Shown here piece after piece: positions 1 through 6,258 of a stretch of DNA of 7,249 nucleotides. The position numbers were made by a program, and so were the translations under genes. The stretch is from DATKWF01 sp035529715 (GTDB taxonomy: Bacteria; Chloroflexota; Dehalococcoidia; Dehalococcoidales; RBG-16-60-22). Numbering within the stretch: the first letter of the stretch is position 1; each line of letters opens with the position of its first letter. The stretch is taken from NCBI GenBank assembly GCA_035529715.1, contig DATKWF010000005.1, positions 1 to 7,249 of the forward strand, read 5' to 3'. A model generated the notes under the pieces. That model saw nothing but the letters and a program-made list of their open reading frames with translations. It searched no databases and was not told the origin of the DNA.

Positions 1-1028
1 TTGGTCAGGGCGTAGCTGGCCAGGAAAAAGAGGATGCCACTTCGTCCCAGTATATCAGTAGCCGGGGAGAACCCCACAGCCGCCAGTCCCACCATGAGGT
101 AACCAGCCTGAGCAATGCTGGAGTAACCAAGCATACGCTTGATGTTGTTCTGCGGAATGGCAACGATATTGCCCAGGGTCATGCCGATTGCCGCCAGCAC
201 GGCAAAGATTATCCCCCAGTCCAGGCTCAGCCATTCGGGCATCCCGAAGGCGGAGAAGAAAACGCGCAGGATGATGGCAAAGCCGGCTGCCTTGCTGGCT
301 ACGGAGAGGTAGGCAGTGACCGGGGTTGGTGCTCCCTCGTAAACATCAGGCACCCACATCTGGAAGGGGACCGCCGCAATCTTGAAGCCGAAGCCGGCAA
401 TCAACAGCACCATGCCCAGAACAAGCGCCGGGCTGGCGAGGAGAGTTTGTGCTGGCATAGCCTGGATATCCTGAGCAATCTCACCCAGTTGCGTCTTGCC
501 GGTGAAGCCAAAAATTAGTGCCATGCCATAGAGCAGCACTGCCGAGGCTATAGCGCCCAGCAGCAGGTATTTCAATGAGGCTTCGGTTGATTTTTTGTCC
601 TTAAGAAAACCAACCAGAGCGTAGAGAGAAATGCTGGTCAGCTCCAGGGAAATATAGATGGAGATTAAATCAGCGGTAGCTGCCATCAGCATCATACCCA
701 GGGTAGATAGCAGTATCAGGGCATAATATTCACCCTGGAAACGTTCAAACTTGGTGACGTAATCTACCGAGGCCAGAATAACCAGGAAGGCAATCACCAG
801 GAACAGCAATTTGAAGAAAAGGGCAAAGTTATCCACCGCCAGCATGTTATTGAAGATAGCCGGGAAGCTGCCGCCCAGCATCGCCACCGTGAAGCCTCCA
901 GCTACCACCAGCCCAATCAAGCTGACAATTACCAGCACTCCCTTCTGCCTGATGAATAAATCAAGCAGAATAACGGCCAGGGCAAAGCCAGCCAGGACCA
1001 GTTCTGGTATAAACAGCGTCAGATTCAA
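1..1028 (-). CDS. nuoN: NADH-quinone oxidoreductase subunit N, partial (C-terminus beyond left edge)
   Basis: Antiporter-like proton-pumping subunit in the membrane arm of complex I, next to NuoK. The reading frame is open from 1028 to the window edge, giving 342 residues of a protein usually about 480 long, so the last four or so helices are missing only because the window ends. The start is TTG at 1028-1026, supported by AAGGAG six bases upstream; it yields the typical N-terminus MNLTLFIPELVLAG. Family residues are visible: Glu129 in ISLELTSISLYALVGF, Lys153 in SLKYLLLGA, Lys216 in GFGFKIAAVPFQMWVPD, Lys246 in ASKAAGF, and the NNIKRMLGYSSIAQAGY segment at 294-310. These match the proton-channel Glu and Lys residues described for NuoN (E. 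coli Glu133, Lys158, Lys217, Lys247). It lies 11 nt after nuoM and is probably the last subunit gene of the cluster. No frameshift is seen. Confidence 0.96.
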   Translation of the reverse strand, partial: MNLTLFIPELVLAGFALAVILLDLFIRQKGVLVIVSLIGLVVAGGFTVAMLGGSFPAIFNNMLAVDNFALFFKLLFLVIAFLVILASVDYVTKFERFQGEYYALILLSTLGMMLMAATADLISIYISLELTSISLYALVGFLKDKKSTEASLKYLLLGAIASAVLLYGMALIFGFTGKTQLGEIAQDIQAMPAQTLLASPALVLGMVLLIAGFGFKIAAVPFQMWVPDVYEGAPTPVTAYLSVASKAAGFAIILRVFFSAFGMPEWLSLDWGIIFAVLAAIGMTLGNIVAIPQNNIKRMLGYSSIAQAGYLMVGLAAVGFSPATDILGRSGILFFLASYALT

Positions 1029-1034
1029 ATTATA

Positions 1035-1040
1035 CTCCTT
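1035..1040 (-). promoter_or_regulatory. Ribosome binding site deciding the nuoN TTG start
   Basis: AAGGAG on the minus strand begins on the last base of the nuoM TAA stop and ends six bases before TTG at 1028. No ATG or GTG lies in frame near it, so this site supports TTG as the nuoN start. The overlap with the nuoM stop suggests coupled translation. Confidence 0.75.
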
Positions 1041-2533
1041 TACCCTCCAAATAGACCGGCTATGGGCGAAACACCCAGCTTGATAACATCGGTCAGGATT
1101 GCCGGATAGATACCAACCAGCATAATCACAGCAACAAAGGCAACCATATATACCCGCTCCAAGATATCGGCGTCAGCCGTACCGTTGTATTGCTCCAGTA
1201 CCGGGCCGTAGAAAACCCGCTGTAACATCCATAAGATGTAGCCGGCAGTGACGACAACACCCAGCACACCGAGGATGGTATAGACCTGAATTCCGGGGAC
1301 GACACTGGACGAGAAGCTCCCCACAAAAACCAGGAACTCGGCGGCAAAACCGCTGGTGGTGGGCAGTCCCAGAGAAGCCAGTCCGGCTATAGAGAAAACA
1401 ACGGTGATAATCGGCACCTGCCGTGCCAGACCGCCGAGCTTGCGCAGGTCACGCTCATGAGTGTTGTGTATAACCAGTCCTACCATAGCAAACAGCAGTC
1501 CGGTAACCAGTCCATGACTGACCATCTGCAAAGTGGCTCCTACCAGGCTTACCTGACCCAGGGCAAAGATACCCAGCAGCACATAACCCATATGGCTGAT
1601 GCTACTGTATGCAATCAGCCGCTTAAAATCATTCTGCCGCATAGTCACCGCAGCTCCGTAGAGCACACCGATAACCGCCAGCGTTACCAGGCAGACTGCG
1701 TAGCTTTGTGCTACCTCGGGGAACATGGTTACGCAGAGGCGAATCATCCCGTAGCCACCCATCTTAATCAGCACCCCGGCCAGCATTACACTGACCGCCG
1801 TCGGTGCGTCAGTATGGGCATCAGGCAGCCAGGTGTGAAGCGGGAAAACGGGCAACTTGACCGCAAAAGCAATCAAAATAAGGAAGAAGATAGCTGCGGC
1901 CGGCATAACCGACTGCACCATGGCCAGCCCACCCTGCCCTATCTCCACCATGCTCAAGCTGCCGGTGGCGAAATACAGGCTGAGTATGCCCGCCAGCATA
2001 AAAGCACTGCCGAACAAAGTATATATCACATACTTTATCGCCGAGTATTCCTTCCTGCCTGACCCCCAGATGTTGATTAAGAAATACATCGGTATGACTT
2101 CTATCTCCCAGAAGATGAAGAAGAGCAACAGGTCGAGGGAAAGGAATACCCCCAGGATGCTTGTTTCCAGGAGCAGGAGCCAGGCAAAATACTCCCGGTG
2201 CCTGAAATCTATCTTCCAGGAGATGAGAACCGCCAGAAAACCGAGAAAAGCGGTCAGCAGCACCATAGGCATACTCAGTCCATCCACTCCCAGATGATAG
2301 TGGGCATTGAGCGGGGCAATCCAGAGCAGTTTTTCCTCAAATTGCATCATCCCGGCGGCTGACAGCGACCGGTCAAAACTGGCGAAGAGAACTACTGCCA
2401 GGACCAGCGGGACAAAGGTGAACAGGGCTGCCGTCCACCTGATCAGCCTGGGGCGGTTGCCAAGGGCAAAAGCAATAATTATGGCTCCCGCCACCGGGAG
2501 GAAGAGTATTGTTGTCAGATAGCTAAAGTCCAA
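1040..2533 (-). CDS. nuoM: NADH-quinone oxidoreductase subunit M
   Basis: Proton-pumping membrane subunit between NuoL and NuoN, a Mrp-antiporter homologue. It has 497 residues, close to the usual 490-510, and is strongly hydrophobic with about 14 helices. Key residues seen: Glu143 in FIFWEIEVIPMYFLINIWG, Lys226 in AFAVKLPVFPLHTWLPDAH, Lys257 in AGVLIKMGGYG, the KRLIAYSSISHMGY segment at 304-317, His340 in MVSHGL, and Glu399 in SGFAAEFLVFVGSF. These correspond to the conserved half-channel and central-axis residues of NuoM (E. coli Glu144, Lys234, Lys265 and the distal Glu). The start is TTG at 2533: an in-frame TAG sits immediately before it, and AGGAG lies nine bases upstream. The product MDFSYLTTILFLPVAGA begins like other NuoM proteins. 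It follows nuoL by 22 nt and precedes nuoN by 11 nt. The gene looks intact. Confidence 0.97.
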   Translation of the reverse strand: MDFSYLTTILFLPVAGAIIIAFALGNRPRLIRWTAALFTFVPLVLAVVLFASFDRSLSAAGMMQFEEKLLWIAPLNAHYHLGVDGLSMPMVLLTAFLGFLAVLISWKIDFRHREYFAWLLLLETSILGVFLSLDLLLFFIFWEIEVIPMYFLINIWGSGRKEYSAIKYVIYTLFGSAFMLAGILSLYFATGSLSMVEIGQGGLAMVQSVMPAAAIFFLILIAFAVKLPVFPLHTWLPDAHTDAPTAVSVMLAGVLIKMGGYGMIRLCVTMFPEVAQSYAVCLVTLAVIGVLYGAAVTMRQNDFKRLIAYSSISHMGYVLLGIFALGQVSLVGATLQMVSHGLVTGLLFAMVGLVIHNTHERDLRKLGGLARQVPIITVVFSIAGLASLGLPTTSGFAAEFLVFVGSFSSSVVPGIQVYTILGVLGVVVTAGYILWMLQRVFYGPVLEQYNGTADADILERVYMVAFVAVIMLVGIYPAILTDVIKLGVSPIAGLFGG

Positions 2534-2542
2534 CTATACTAA

Positions 2543-2547
2543 CTCCT
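2543..2547 (-). promoter_or_regulatory. Ribosome binding site for nuoM (TTG start)
   Basis: AGGAG on the minus strand lies in the 22-nt nuoL-nuoM gap, nine bases before TTG at 2533. Because an in-frame TAG directly precedes that TTG, no longer NuoM is possible, and the site supports this start. Confidence 0.65.
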
Positions 2548-2555
2548 GCAATTTT

Positions 2556-4457
2556 TTAGCCAACTAAATACAAACATATAATAATCGCCAGCACGCCCAC
2601 CCCGATAAACAGTCCGTAGAACTGTAGCTGCCCGGTCTGAGCTTGCCGGATAGCTCTGCCACTGGCGATGGCTCCGCCAGCCACCCCGTTTACCACCCCG
2701 TCCACGCCGCTCTCATCAAATCGCTGCAAGCCGGCAAAAAAGCCGTTGAGCAGAGCTGACCTCACGACAATATTTTCATAAAGTTCATCAAACCAGTATT
2801 TCCGGGAGAACAGAGTGTACAGCGGACGGAAGAGACTGCCGATTCGCTCTGCTGAAATCCACCTGGCGCTATACATGGCATAAGCGAGCAAAATGCCCAG
2901 TCCGGCCAGTATGAGTGATATCCAGGGTAGCGGATGGGCTAAAATACCGAAAAAGCCTCCGGCAAAGCTGTGCGCCTCGCCATGACCCATAAGGGCACCG
3001 AACTGGCCGGTAACATTCCACAGACCGGAAACCACTGCCAGCACAGCCAGCACCACCATGGGCATCACCATCACCCTGGGTGATTCATGGGGATGACTTC
3101 CACCGTGGCCTTCTGAACTCCCTCCCCGGTACTCGCCACCGAAGGTCATAAACACGGCGCGGAACATATAAAAAGCGGTCATGAACACCGTTATCATCGC
3201 CAGATAGAATAATATAGGCTGGGCCGTCAGGGAACTGACCAATATCTCGTCCTTGCTCCAGAACCCGGAGAGCGGCCAGATACCGGCAATACTCAGTGAA
3301 GCAATAACAAAAGTGGCGTAAGTCCACGGCATCGTCTTGCGCAGTCCGCCCATCAGGCGCATATCAAAAGTCCCGGTGGCGTGATTGACACTGCCCGCAC
3401 CAAGAAAGAGCAACGCCTTGAAGAAGGCATGGTTGAACAGGTGGAAAATACCGATTGCCACGCCCCCCGTCCCCAGTCCGAGCATCATGTAGCCCAGCTG
3501 GCTGATGGTGGAATAAGCCAGTACCCGCTTGATATCGGTCATCACCAGACCCATGGAAGCGGCAAAAATAGCGGTAAAGCCACCGATGATGGCTACCGTG
3601 GTCATTGCCTCTGCCGAGTGCTCAAAGAGAGGGAACATGCGGGCTACCAGAAAGACACCGGCGGCTACCATGGTAGCGGCGTGGATTAAGGCACTGACCG
3701 GAGTCGGGCCCTCCATGGCATCGGGCAGCCACACATGGAGCGGAAACTGGGCTGACTTGCCGGCAGCACCGGCAAAGATGCCAATAGCCGCCCAGGTAAG
3801 AACGGTGCCAGCCAGGACTCCGGCTATAGCCAGACCATGCAGTTCTTTAATATCAAAGGTGCCGGTATTTAAGTACAGGAGCAATATCCCTGACAGGAAA
3901 CCGAAGTCGCCAAGCCGGGTAACAATGAAAGCCTTCTTCGCCGCATCGGCTGCCGACGGGCGGTGAAACCAGAACCCGATAAGCAGGTAGGAGCACAGGC
4001 CAACCAGTTCCCAGAAGACGAAAAGGAAAAGCAGGTTATCCGCCAGCACCAGGCCAATCATTGAGGCAGTAAACAACGACATCCAGGCATAGTAGCGGTG
4101 GTAACCGGGGTCGCCGTCCATGTAACCCTGCGAGTAAATCTGCACCATCAGGCTGACCACAATAACGACAATAAGCATTACTGCGGTAAGTGAATCCATT
4201 ATTATTCCCAGGTAAATTGTAACCCCATCCCCAAGCACCACCCAGCTAATATCAGGTACCGGTATTTCATGGTGTGGGGCTGCCATTACTGACATCAACG
4301 CCCATATGGATAGAGCCAGTGAGGCAGAAAGCGCCGTGATGAGGATATACCCGGCAACCTTCGACCCCACCTTGACGAAGGGCCTGATAAAGAAAGCAAT
4401 TATTATAAACGAGAAGAGTGGCAGCAGAAAAATAAGCCAGGCTATCTGATATGGCAT
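2556..4457 (-). CDS. nuoL: NADH-quinone oxidoreductase subunit L
   Basis: Distal proton-pumping subunit of complex I, whose long C-terminal lateral helix runs along the membrane arm. From ATG at 4457 it has 633 residues; a GTG three bases upstream (4460) would give 634. ATG is preferred because GAGGA sits seven bases before it but only four before GTG. Conserved residues, numbered from GTG: Glu151 in FVFWELVGLCSYLLIGFWF, Asp185 in TRLGDFGFL, Lys235 in GAAGKSAQFPLHVWLPDAM, His260 in ALIHAATMV, Lys349 in HAFFKALLFLGAGS, and Lys403-Asp404 in SGFWSKDEIL. A histidine-rich loop (about 451-458) leading into HESPRVMVMP is usual for the family. Residues about 530-612 form the lateral helix region, followed by a final transmembrane helix at 613-633, which separates NuoL from the shorter NuoM and NuoN. 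The start overlaps the preceding small gene's stop by one base (TGATG). Confidence 0.97.
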   Translation of the reverse strand: MPYQIAWLIFLLPLFSFIIIAFFIRPFVKVGSKVAGYILITALSASLALSIWALMSVMAAPHHEIPVPDISWVVLGDGVTIYLGIIMDSLTAVMLIVVIVVSLMVQIYSQGYMDGDPGYHRYYAWMSLFTASMIGLVLADNLLFLFVFWELVGLCSYLLIGFWFHRPSAADAAKKAFIVTRLGDFGFLSGILLLYLNTGTFDIKELHGLAIAGVLAGTVLTWAAIGIFAGAAGKSAQFPLHVWLPDAMEGPTPVSALIHAATMVAAGVFLVARMFPLFEHSAEAMTTVAIIGGFTAIFAASMGLVMTDIKRVLAYSTISQLGYMMLGLGTGGVAIGIFHLFNHAFFKALLFLGAGSVNHATGTFDMRLMGGLRKTMPWTYATFVIASLSIAGIWPLSGFWSKDEILVSSLTAQPILFYLAMITVFMTAFYMFRAVFMTFGGEYRGGSSEGHGGSHPHESPRVMVMPMVVLAVLAVVSGLWNVTGQFGALMGHGEAHSFAGGFFGILAHPLPWISLILAGLGILLAYAMYSARWISAERIGSLFRPLYTLFSRKYWFDELYENIVVRSALLNGFFAGLQRFDESGVDGVVNGVAGGAIASGRAIRQAQTGQLQFYGLFIGVGVLAIIICLYLVG

Positions 4458-4651
4458 CACAGCTTCCTCAGTACTTCCTTGATTACGTGTTCTTTGTCCC
4501 TGGGCACCAGGATGGAATAGTCAGCCAGCTCCTGACCCATGGGCAAGCCGGAGACGGGCATGATGCGCGTGGGAATTCCCTCACCCTCAAAGAGTTCCTT
4601 CCACGTCTCGGCGAGCATCAAACTTTTTGCTTTTTTAACTTCTACCCACAT
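4457..4651 (-). CDS. Small DUF2007-like protein (putative signal-transducing fold), function unknown
   Basis: A 64-residue soluble protein beginning MWVEVKKAKSLMLAETWKEL and ending EVLRKL. No transmembrane helix or signal peptide is visible. The pattern resembles the small DUF2007 family: an opening strand, an AETWKELFEGEGIPTRIMP helix-turn-strand (14-32), a GQELADYSILVPRD strand (39-52) and a final helix KEHVIKEVLRKL. This is by eye and no search was run. The start is ATG at 4651, with AGGGAA six bases upstream. Its TGA stop overlaps the nuoL ATG by one base, so it is probably translated in coupling with nuoL. It begins 12 nt after the stop of the 67-aa gene. GC content over most of it is like the nuo genes. 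DUF2007 proteins have no established biochemical role; a function in complex I expression or assembly would be inference from position alone. Confidence 0.8.
   Translation of the reverse strand: MWVEVKKAKSLMLAETWKELFEGEGIPTRIMPVSGLPMGQELADYSILVPRDKEHVIKEVLRKL
4465..4469 (-). promoter_or_regulatory. Ribosome binding site deciding the nuoL start
   Basis: GAGGA inside the end of the 64-aa gene lies seven bases before ATG at 4457 and four before GTG at 4460. The spacing favours ATG, giving the TGATG stop-start overlap typical of coupled translation. Confidence 0.55.
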
Positions 4652-4663
4652 ATATATTCCCTG

Positions 4664-4867
4664 TTAATTAGAAAACGTTATAAGTACAACAGCGATTATC
4701 AATAACACAATTCCAAATATTATTTTTATTAGAGCGGTAGCGTGTTTTTTACATCCCAACTTTTTTCCATTCTCTTTAATCTGCCCACCTATCAACTCAG
4801 CGCCGCCATTAACAAACAAAACAAGCGATGCAACATAAAGAGCTATCGAATATGCCTCCATGTCCAT
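4664..4867 (-). CDS. Small two-helix membrane protein of unknown function
   Basis: A 67-residue protein not recognised as any complex I subunit. Two hydrophobic segments are clear: residues about 6-27 (YSIALYVASLVLFVNGGAEL and following) and 44-65 (ending LLIIAVVLITF). They are joined by a basic loop KENGKKLGCKKH with one cysteine (Cys39), suggesting a hairpin with the basic loop on the cytoplasmic side. Two starts are possible: ATG at 4867 and ATG at 4861 (Met3). GAGGT at 4871-4875 is close for the first and about ten bases from the second. The surrounding DNA is AT-rich (about 34% GC over 4621-4860 by hand count) against roughly 52-58% in sampled nuo stretches, suggesting a separate origin or relaxed selection. 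It sits after the palindromic repeat and 12 nt before the DUF2007-like gene. A small accessory membrane subunit is possible but unproven; a non-functional ORF cannot be excluded. Confidence 0.65.
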   Translation of the reverse strand: MDMEAYSIALYVASLVLFVNGGAELIGGQIKENGKKLGCKKHATALIKIIFGIVLLIIAVVLITFSN

Positions 4868-4885
4868 TCTACCTCACCCCCTGTG

Positions 4886-4942
4886 TCCCCCTCTCCTTCA
4901 AAGGAGAGGGGGAGTCTTTAGTGAGAGAGGCTTCGCCTCTCT
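4886..4942. repeat. Paired palindromes (REP-like intergenic element) between nuoK and the small genes
   Basis: Two inverted repeats lie in the 89-nt gap after nuoK. The first has perfect 13-bp arms, TCCCCCTCTCCTT at 4886-4898 and AAGGAGAGGGGGA at 4901-4913, so the RNA from either strand can form a very stable hairpin. The second has 8-bp arms AGAGAGGC (4924-4931) and GCCTCTCT (4935-4942) with a TTC loop. On the nuo transcript neither is followed by a U-run, so this does not look like a standard intrinsic terminator. Paired GC-rich palindromes in an intergenic space are typical of dispersed REP-like elements, which can act as mRNA processing or stability barriers. Whether copies exist elsewhere in the genome cannot be seen here. 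Confidence 0.75.
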
Positions 4943-4956
4943 TCAACTCTCCCTTT

Positions 4957-5268
4957 TTACCACTTCATCAGGTCAATTTTGGTAGCATCTATTGTCTCCA
5001 GGCCACGATAGATGGCCAGTATTATTGCCAGACCAACCGCCACCTCGGCGGCAGCGACTATAATCACAAAAATAGCAAAGACCTGCCCGGTGAGCATTAC
5101 CGGCACTATAAAACGGGAGAAAGCAACCATGGTGATATTGACGGCATTGAGCATCAATTCAATGCACATCAGGATGATTACCGCATTGCGCCTGGTCAGC
5201 GCTCCATACAAACCGATGGAGAACAGGATGGCTGACAGTATAAGATAATGTTCCAAACCCAATGACAT
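4957..5268 (-). CDS. nuoK: NADH-quinone oxidoreductase subunit K
   Basis: Small three-helix membrane subunit (Mrp MnhC / ND4L homologue) linking the NuoH/NuoJ module to the NuoN pump. Its 103 residues match the usual 100 or so. The two essential buried glutamates are present: Glu37 in IILMCIELMLNAVNITMVAF and Glu75 in VIIVAAAEVAVGLAIILAIY, matching E. coli Glu36 and Glu72. The N-terminus MSLGLEHYLILSAILFSIGL and the YGALTRRNAV segment are typical. The start is ATG at 5268, four bases after the nuoJ stop, with AGGGAG inside the nuoJ end about ten bases upstream. In most nuo operons nuoL follows directly; here the repeat and two small genes intervene. The gene looks intact. Confidence 0.97.
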   Translation of the reverse strand: MSLGLEHYLILSAILFSIGLYGALTRRNAVIILMCIELMLNAVNITMVAFSRFIVPVMLTGQVFAIFVIIVAAAEVAVGLAIILAIYRGLETIDATKIDLMKW

Positions 5269-5272
5269 TTCT

Positions 5273-5761
5273 TTACTTCTCCCTGGCTAAAACAACAGCT
5301 CCTAAAATAGCTGACAGCAGCAGAACTCCCGCAATCCCCACCGGCAGCATAAAGCCGCCCTCCCCCAGAAGCCTGGTGGCAAGAGCGGCAGTGGTTGGCA
5401 TCAGGGGTGGAGTGCTGGATATCTGCCACGGCGTATTGGTCACGCTAAAGACCAGCACGACCAAAAATAATACGGCAACAATAAAAGCCGGAATTCGCAG
5501 TTTATTGGGAGGACTGCCCCGCTGGAATTCTCTGGTCATCATAATGGCTAAAATGATTAATACGGATATGGCACCGACATAAATCAGAATCTGCGCCGCC
5601 GCCAGAAAGTCAGCGCTGAGGGTGACATAGAGTCCGGCTACCGTCAGAAAGCACAGAACAAGCGAGAGCGCCGCCCGGAAGACATTCCGGAGCAAAACCA
5701 CGCCCAGGGCAGCCAGTACGCCGACTGCAGCCAGTATCCAGAAAGTGATAACCAGTCCCAT
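5273..5761 (-). CDS. nuoJ: NADH-quinone oxidoreductase subunit J
   Basis: Five-helix membrane subunit (ND6 homologue) that takes part in coupling between the quinone chamber and the pumps. Its 162 residues are near the usual 160-200. The hallmark is DFLAAAQILIYVGAISVLII (51-70), the conserved helix containing Tyr61 and the flexible segment implicated in coupling. Preceding it, NVFRAALSLVLCFLTVAGLY is also family-typical, and the protein ends with a helix GVLLLSAILGAVVLAREK. Where many bacterial NuoJ proteins have LPFE before this helix, this one reads LPVGIAG, so that acidic residue is absent. The start is ATG at 5761, overlapping the nuoI TAA by one base (TAATG), with GAGGAG five bases upstream. 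It is four bases from nuoK. Confidence 0.96.
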   Translation of the reverse strand: MGLVITFWILAAVGVLAALGVVLLRNVFRAALSLVLCFLTVAGLYVTLSADFLAAAQILIYVGAISVLIILAIMMTREFQRGSPPNKLRIPAFIVAVLFLVVLVFSVTNTPWQISSTPPLMPTTAALATRLLGEGGFMLPVGIAGVLLLSAILGAVVLAREK

Positions 5762-6258
5762 TACTTCTCCTCGTTAATCCTTTCCACAAGCAAGGTCTGT
5801 CTGGGTAATTTTTCGGCAAACTCGGGGGAGAAGTAGCCGCTGACCTGCCTCTCCGGTGATTCCAGCATCATTTCTTTAGTCTGCACCAGTTCACCACGCC
5901 GATATTTTGCCCGCTCATAAGCATAACCAAGATGCAACGCCTCATAGGGGCAGGCTTCAACACACAAGCCGCAACTGATGCAGTACCCGGTGTCCACCTG
6001 GTACTTCTCTACCACATATTTATTTTCGGTCATATCGGTTGAGGTGGTAATCTCAATTACCCCCTGGGGGCAGGTCTTGGCACAGGTGCCACAGCCGGTG
6101 CACTTTTCCTGGTTCCAGATGAGCTCATTCCCCCGGGTTCGCCGCGAAGGATTCAGCCTCTGCTCCGGATATTGCACTGTTATCGGATGGCGGAACAGGT
6201 GCCTTATGGTTACCGTCAAGCCTTTAGCAATGCCGATGCCGTATCGTTCAAACTTCAA
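5761..6258 (-). CDS. nuoI: NADH-quinone oxidoreductase subunit I (2x[4Fe-4S] ferredoxin-type)
   Basis: Peripheral-arm subunit (TYKY homologue) carrying clusters N6a and N6b, which pass electrons toward the terminal N2 cluster near the quinone site. It has 165 residues, slightly short of the E. coli 180. Two CxxCxxCxxxCP motifs are complete: Cys53, 56, 59, 63 in CTGCGTCAKTCP and Cys93, 96, 99, 103 in CISCGLCVEACP. The N-terminal amphipathic part (GLTVTIRHLFRHPITVQYPE, 13-32) is the membrane-facing segment that contacts NuoH. The start is TTG at 6258, overlapping the end of nuoH by 11 nt, with a weak GGGGT-type site about five bases upstream. No ATG occurs before Met76, inside the region between the two cluster motifs, so a non-ATG start is required. 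The stop overlaps the nuoJ ATG. Confidence 0.96.
   Translation of the reverse strand: MKFERYGIGIAKGLTVTIRHLFRHPITVQYPEQRLNPSRRTRGNELIWNQEKCTGCGTCAKTCPQGVIEITTSTDMTENKYVVEKYQVDTGYCISCGLCVEACPYEALHLGYAYERAKYRRGELVQTKEMMLESPERQVSGYFSPEFAEKLPRQTLLVERINEEK
5767..5772 (-). promoter_or_regulatory. Ribosome binding site for nuoJ inside nuoI
   Basis: GAGGAG encodes the Glu-Glu near the NuoI C-terminus and lies five bases before the nuoJ ATG. Combined with the TAATG stop-start overlap, it supports coupled translation of nuoI and nuoJ. Confidence 0.7.

Noticed and set aside
1..1028. nuoN as a broken or missing gene because no ATG-initiated frame covers the region
   Set aside because: The frame is uninterrupted from TTG at 1028 to the edge and contains all expected NuoN motifs; it is only truncated by the window.
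1457..2062. 201-aa open frame on the plus strand, antisense to nuoM
   Set aside because: The translation is rich in Gln, His and Ser with no hydrophobic core or motif, and it lies entirely opposite a fully conserved nuoM. It is a by-product of codon bias on the other strand.
3381..3966. Overlapping plus-strand frames of 102 and 145 aa antisense to nuoL
   Set aside because: Low-complexity Ala/Thr/Ser-rich or Gln/His-rich products with no good ribosome site, opposite conserved NuoL residues; shadows of the real gene.
4893..4898. AAGGAG within the palindrome (minus strand) as the ribosome site of the 67-aa gene
   Set aside because: It lies about 25 bases before the ATG at 4867 and would be buried in the hairpin; GAGGT at 4871-4875 is better placed.
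4886..4913. The 13-bp palindrome as an intrinsic terminator of a nuoHIJK transcript
   Set aside because: On the minus strand it is followed by CACAGGGGGTG and not a U-run, and the small genes and nuoLMN downstream have no visible promoter. Attenuation or processing remains possible, so it is listed as a repeat.
1040..5268. The NuoK/L/M/N-like genes as an Mrp antiporter or hydrogenase-4/formate hydrogenlyase cluster
   Set aside because: NuoL has the long C-terminal lateral-helix region, NuoH, I and J are true complex I forms, and the gene order H-I-J-K-L-M-N is that of nuo, with no hydrogenase subunits or Mrp E/F/G genes.
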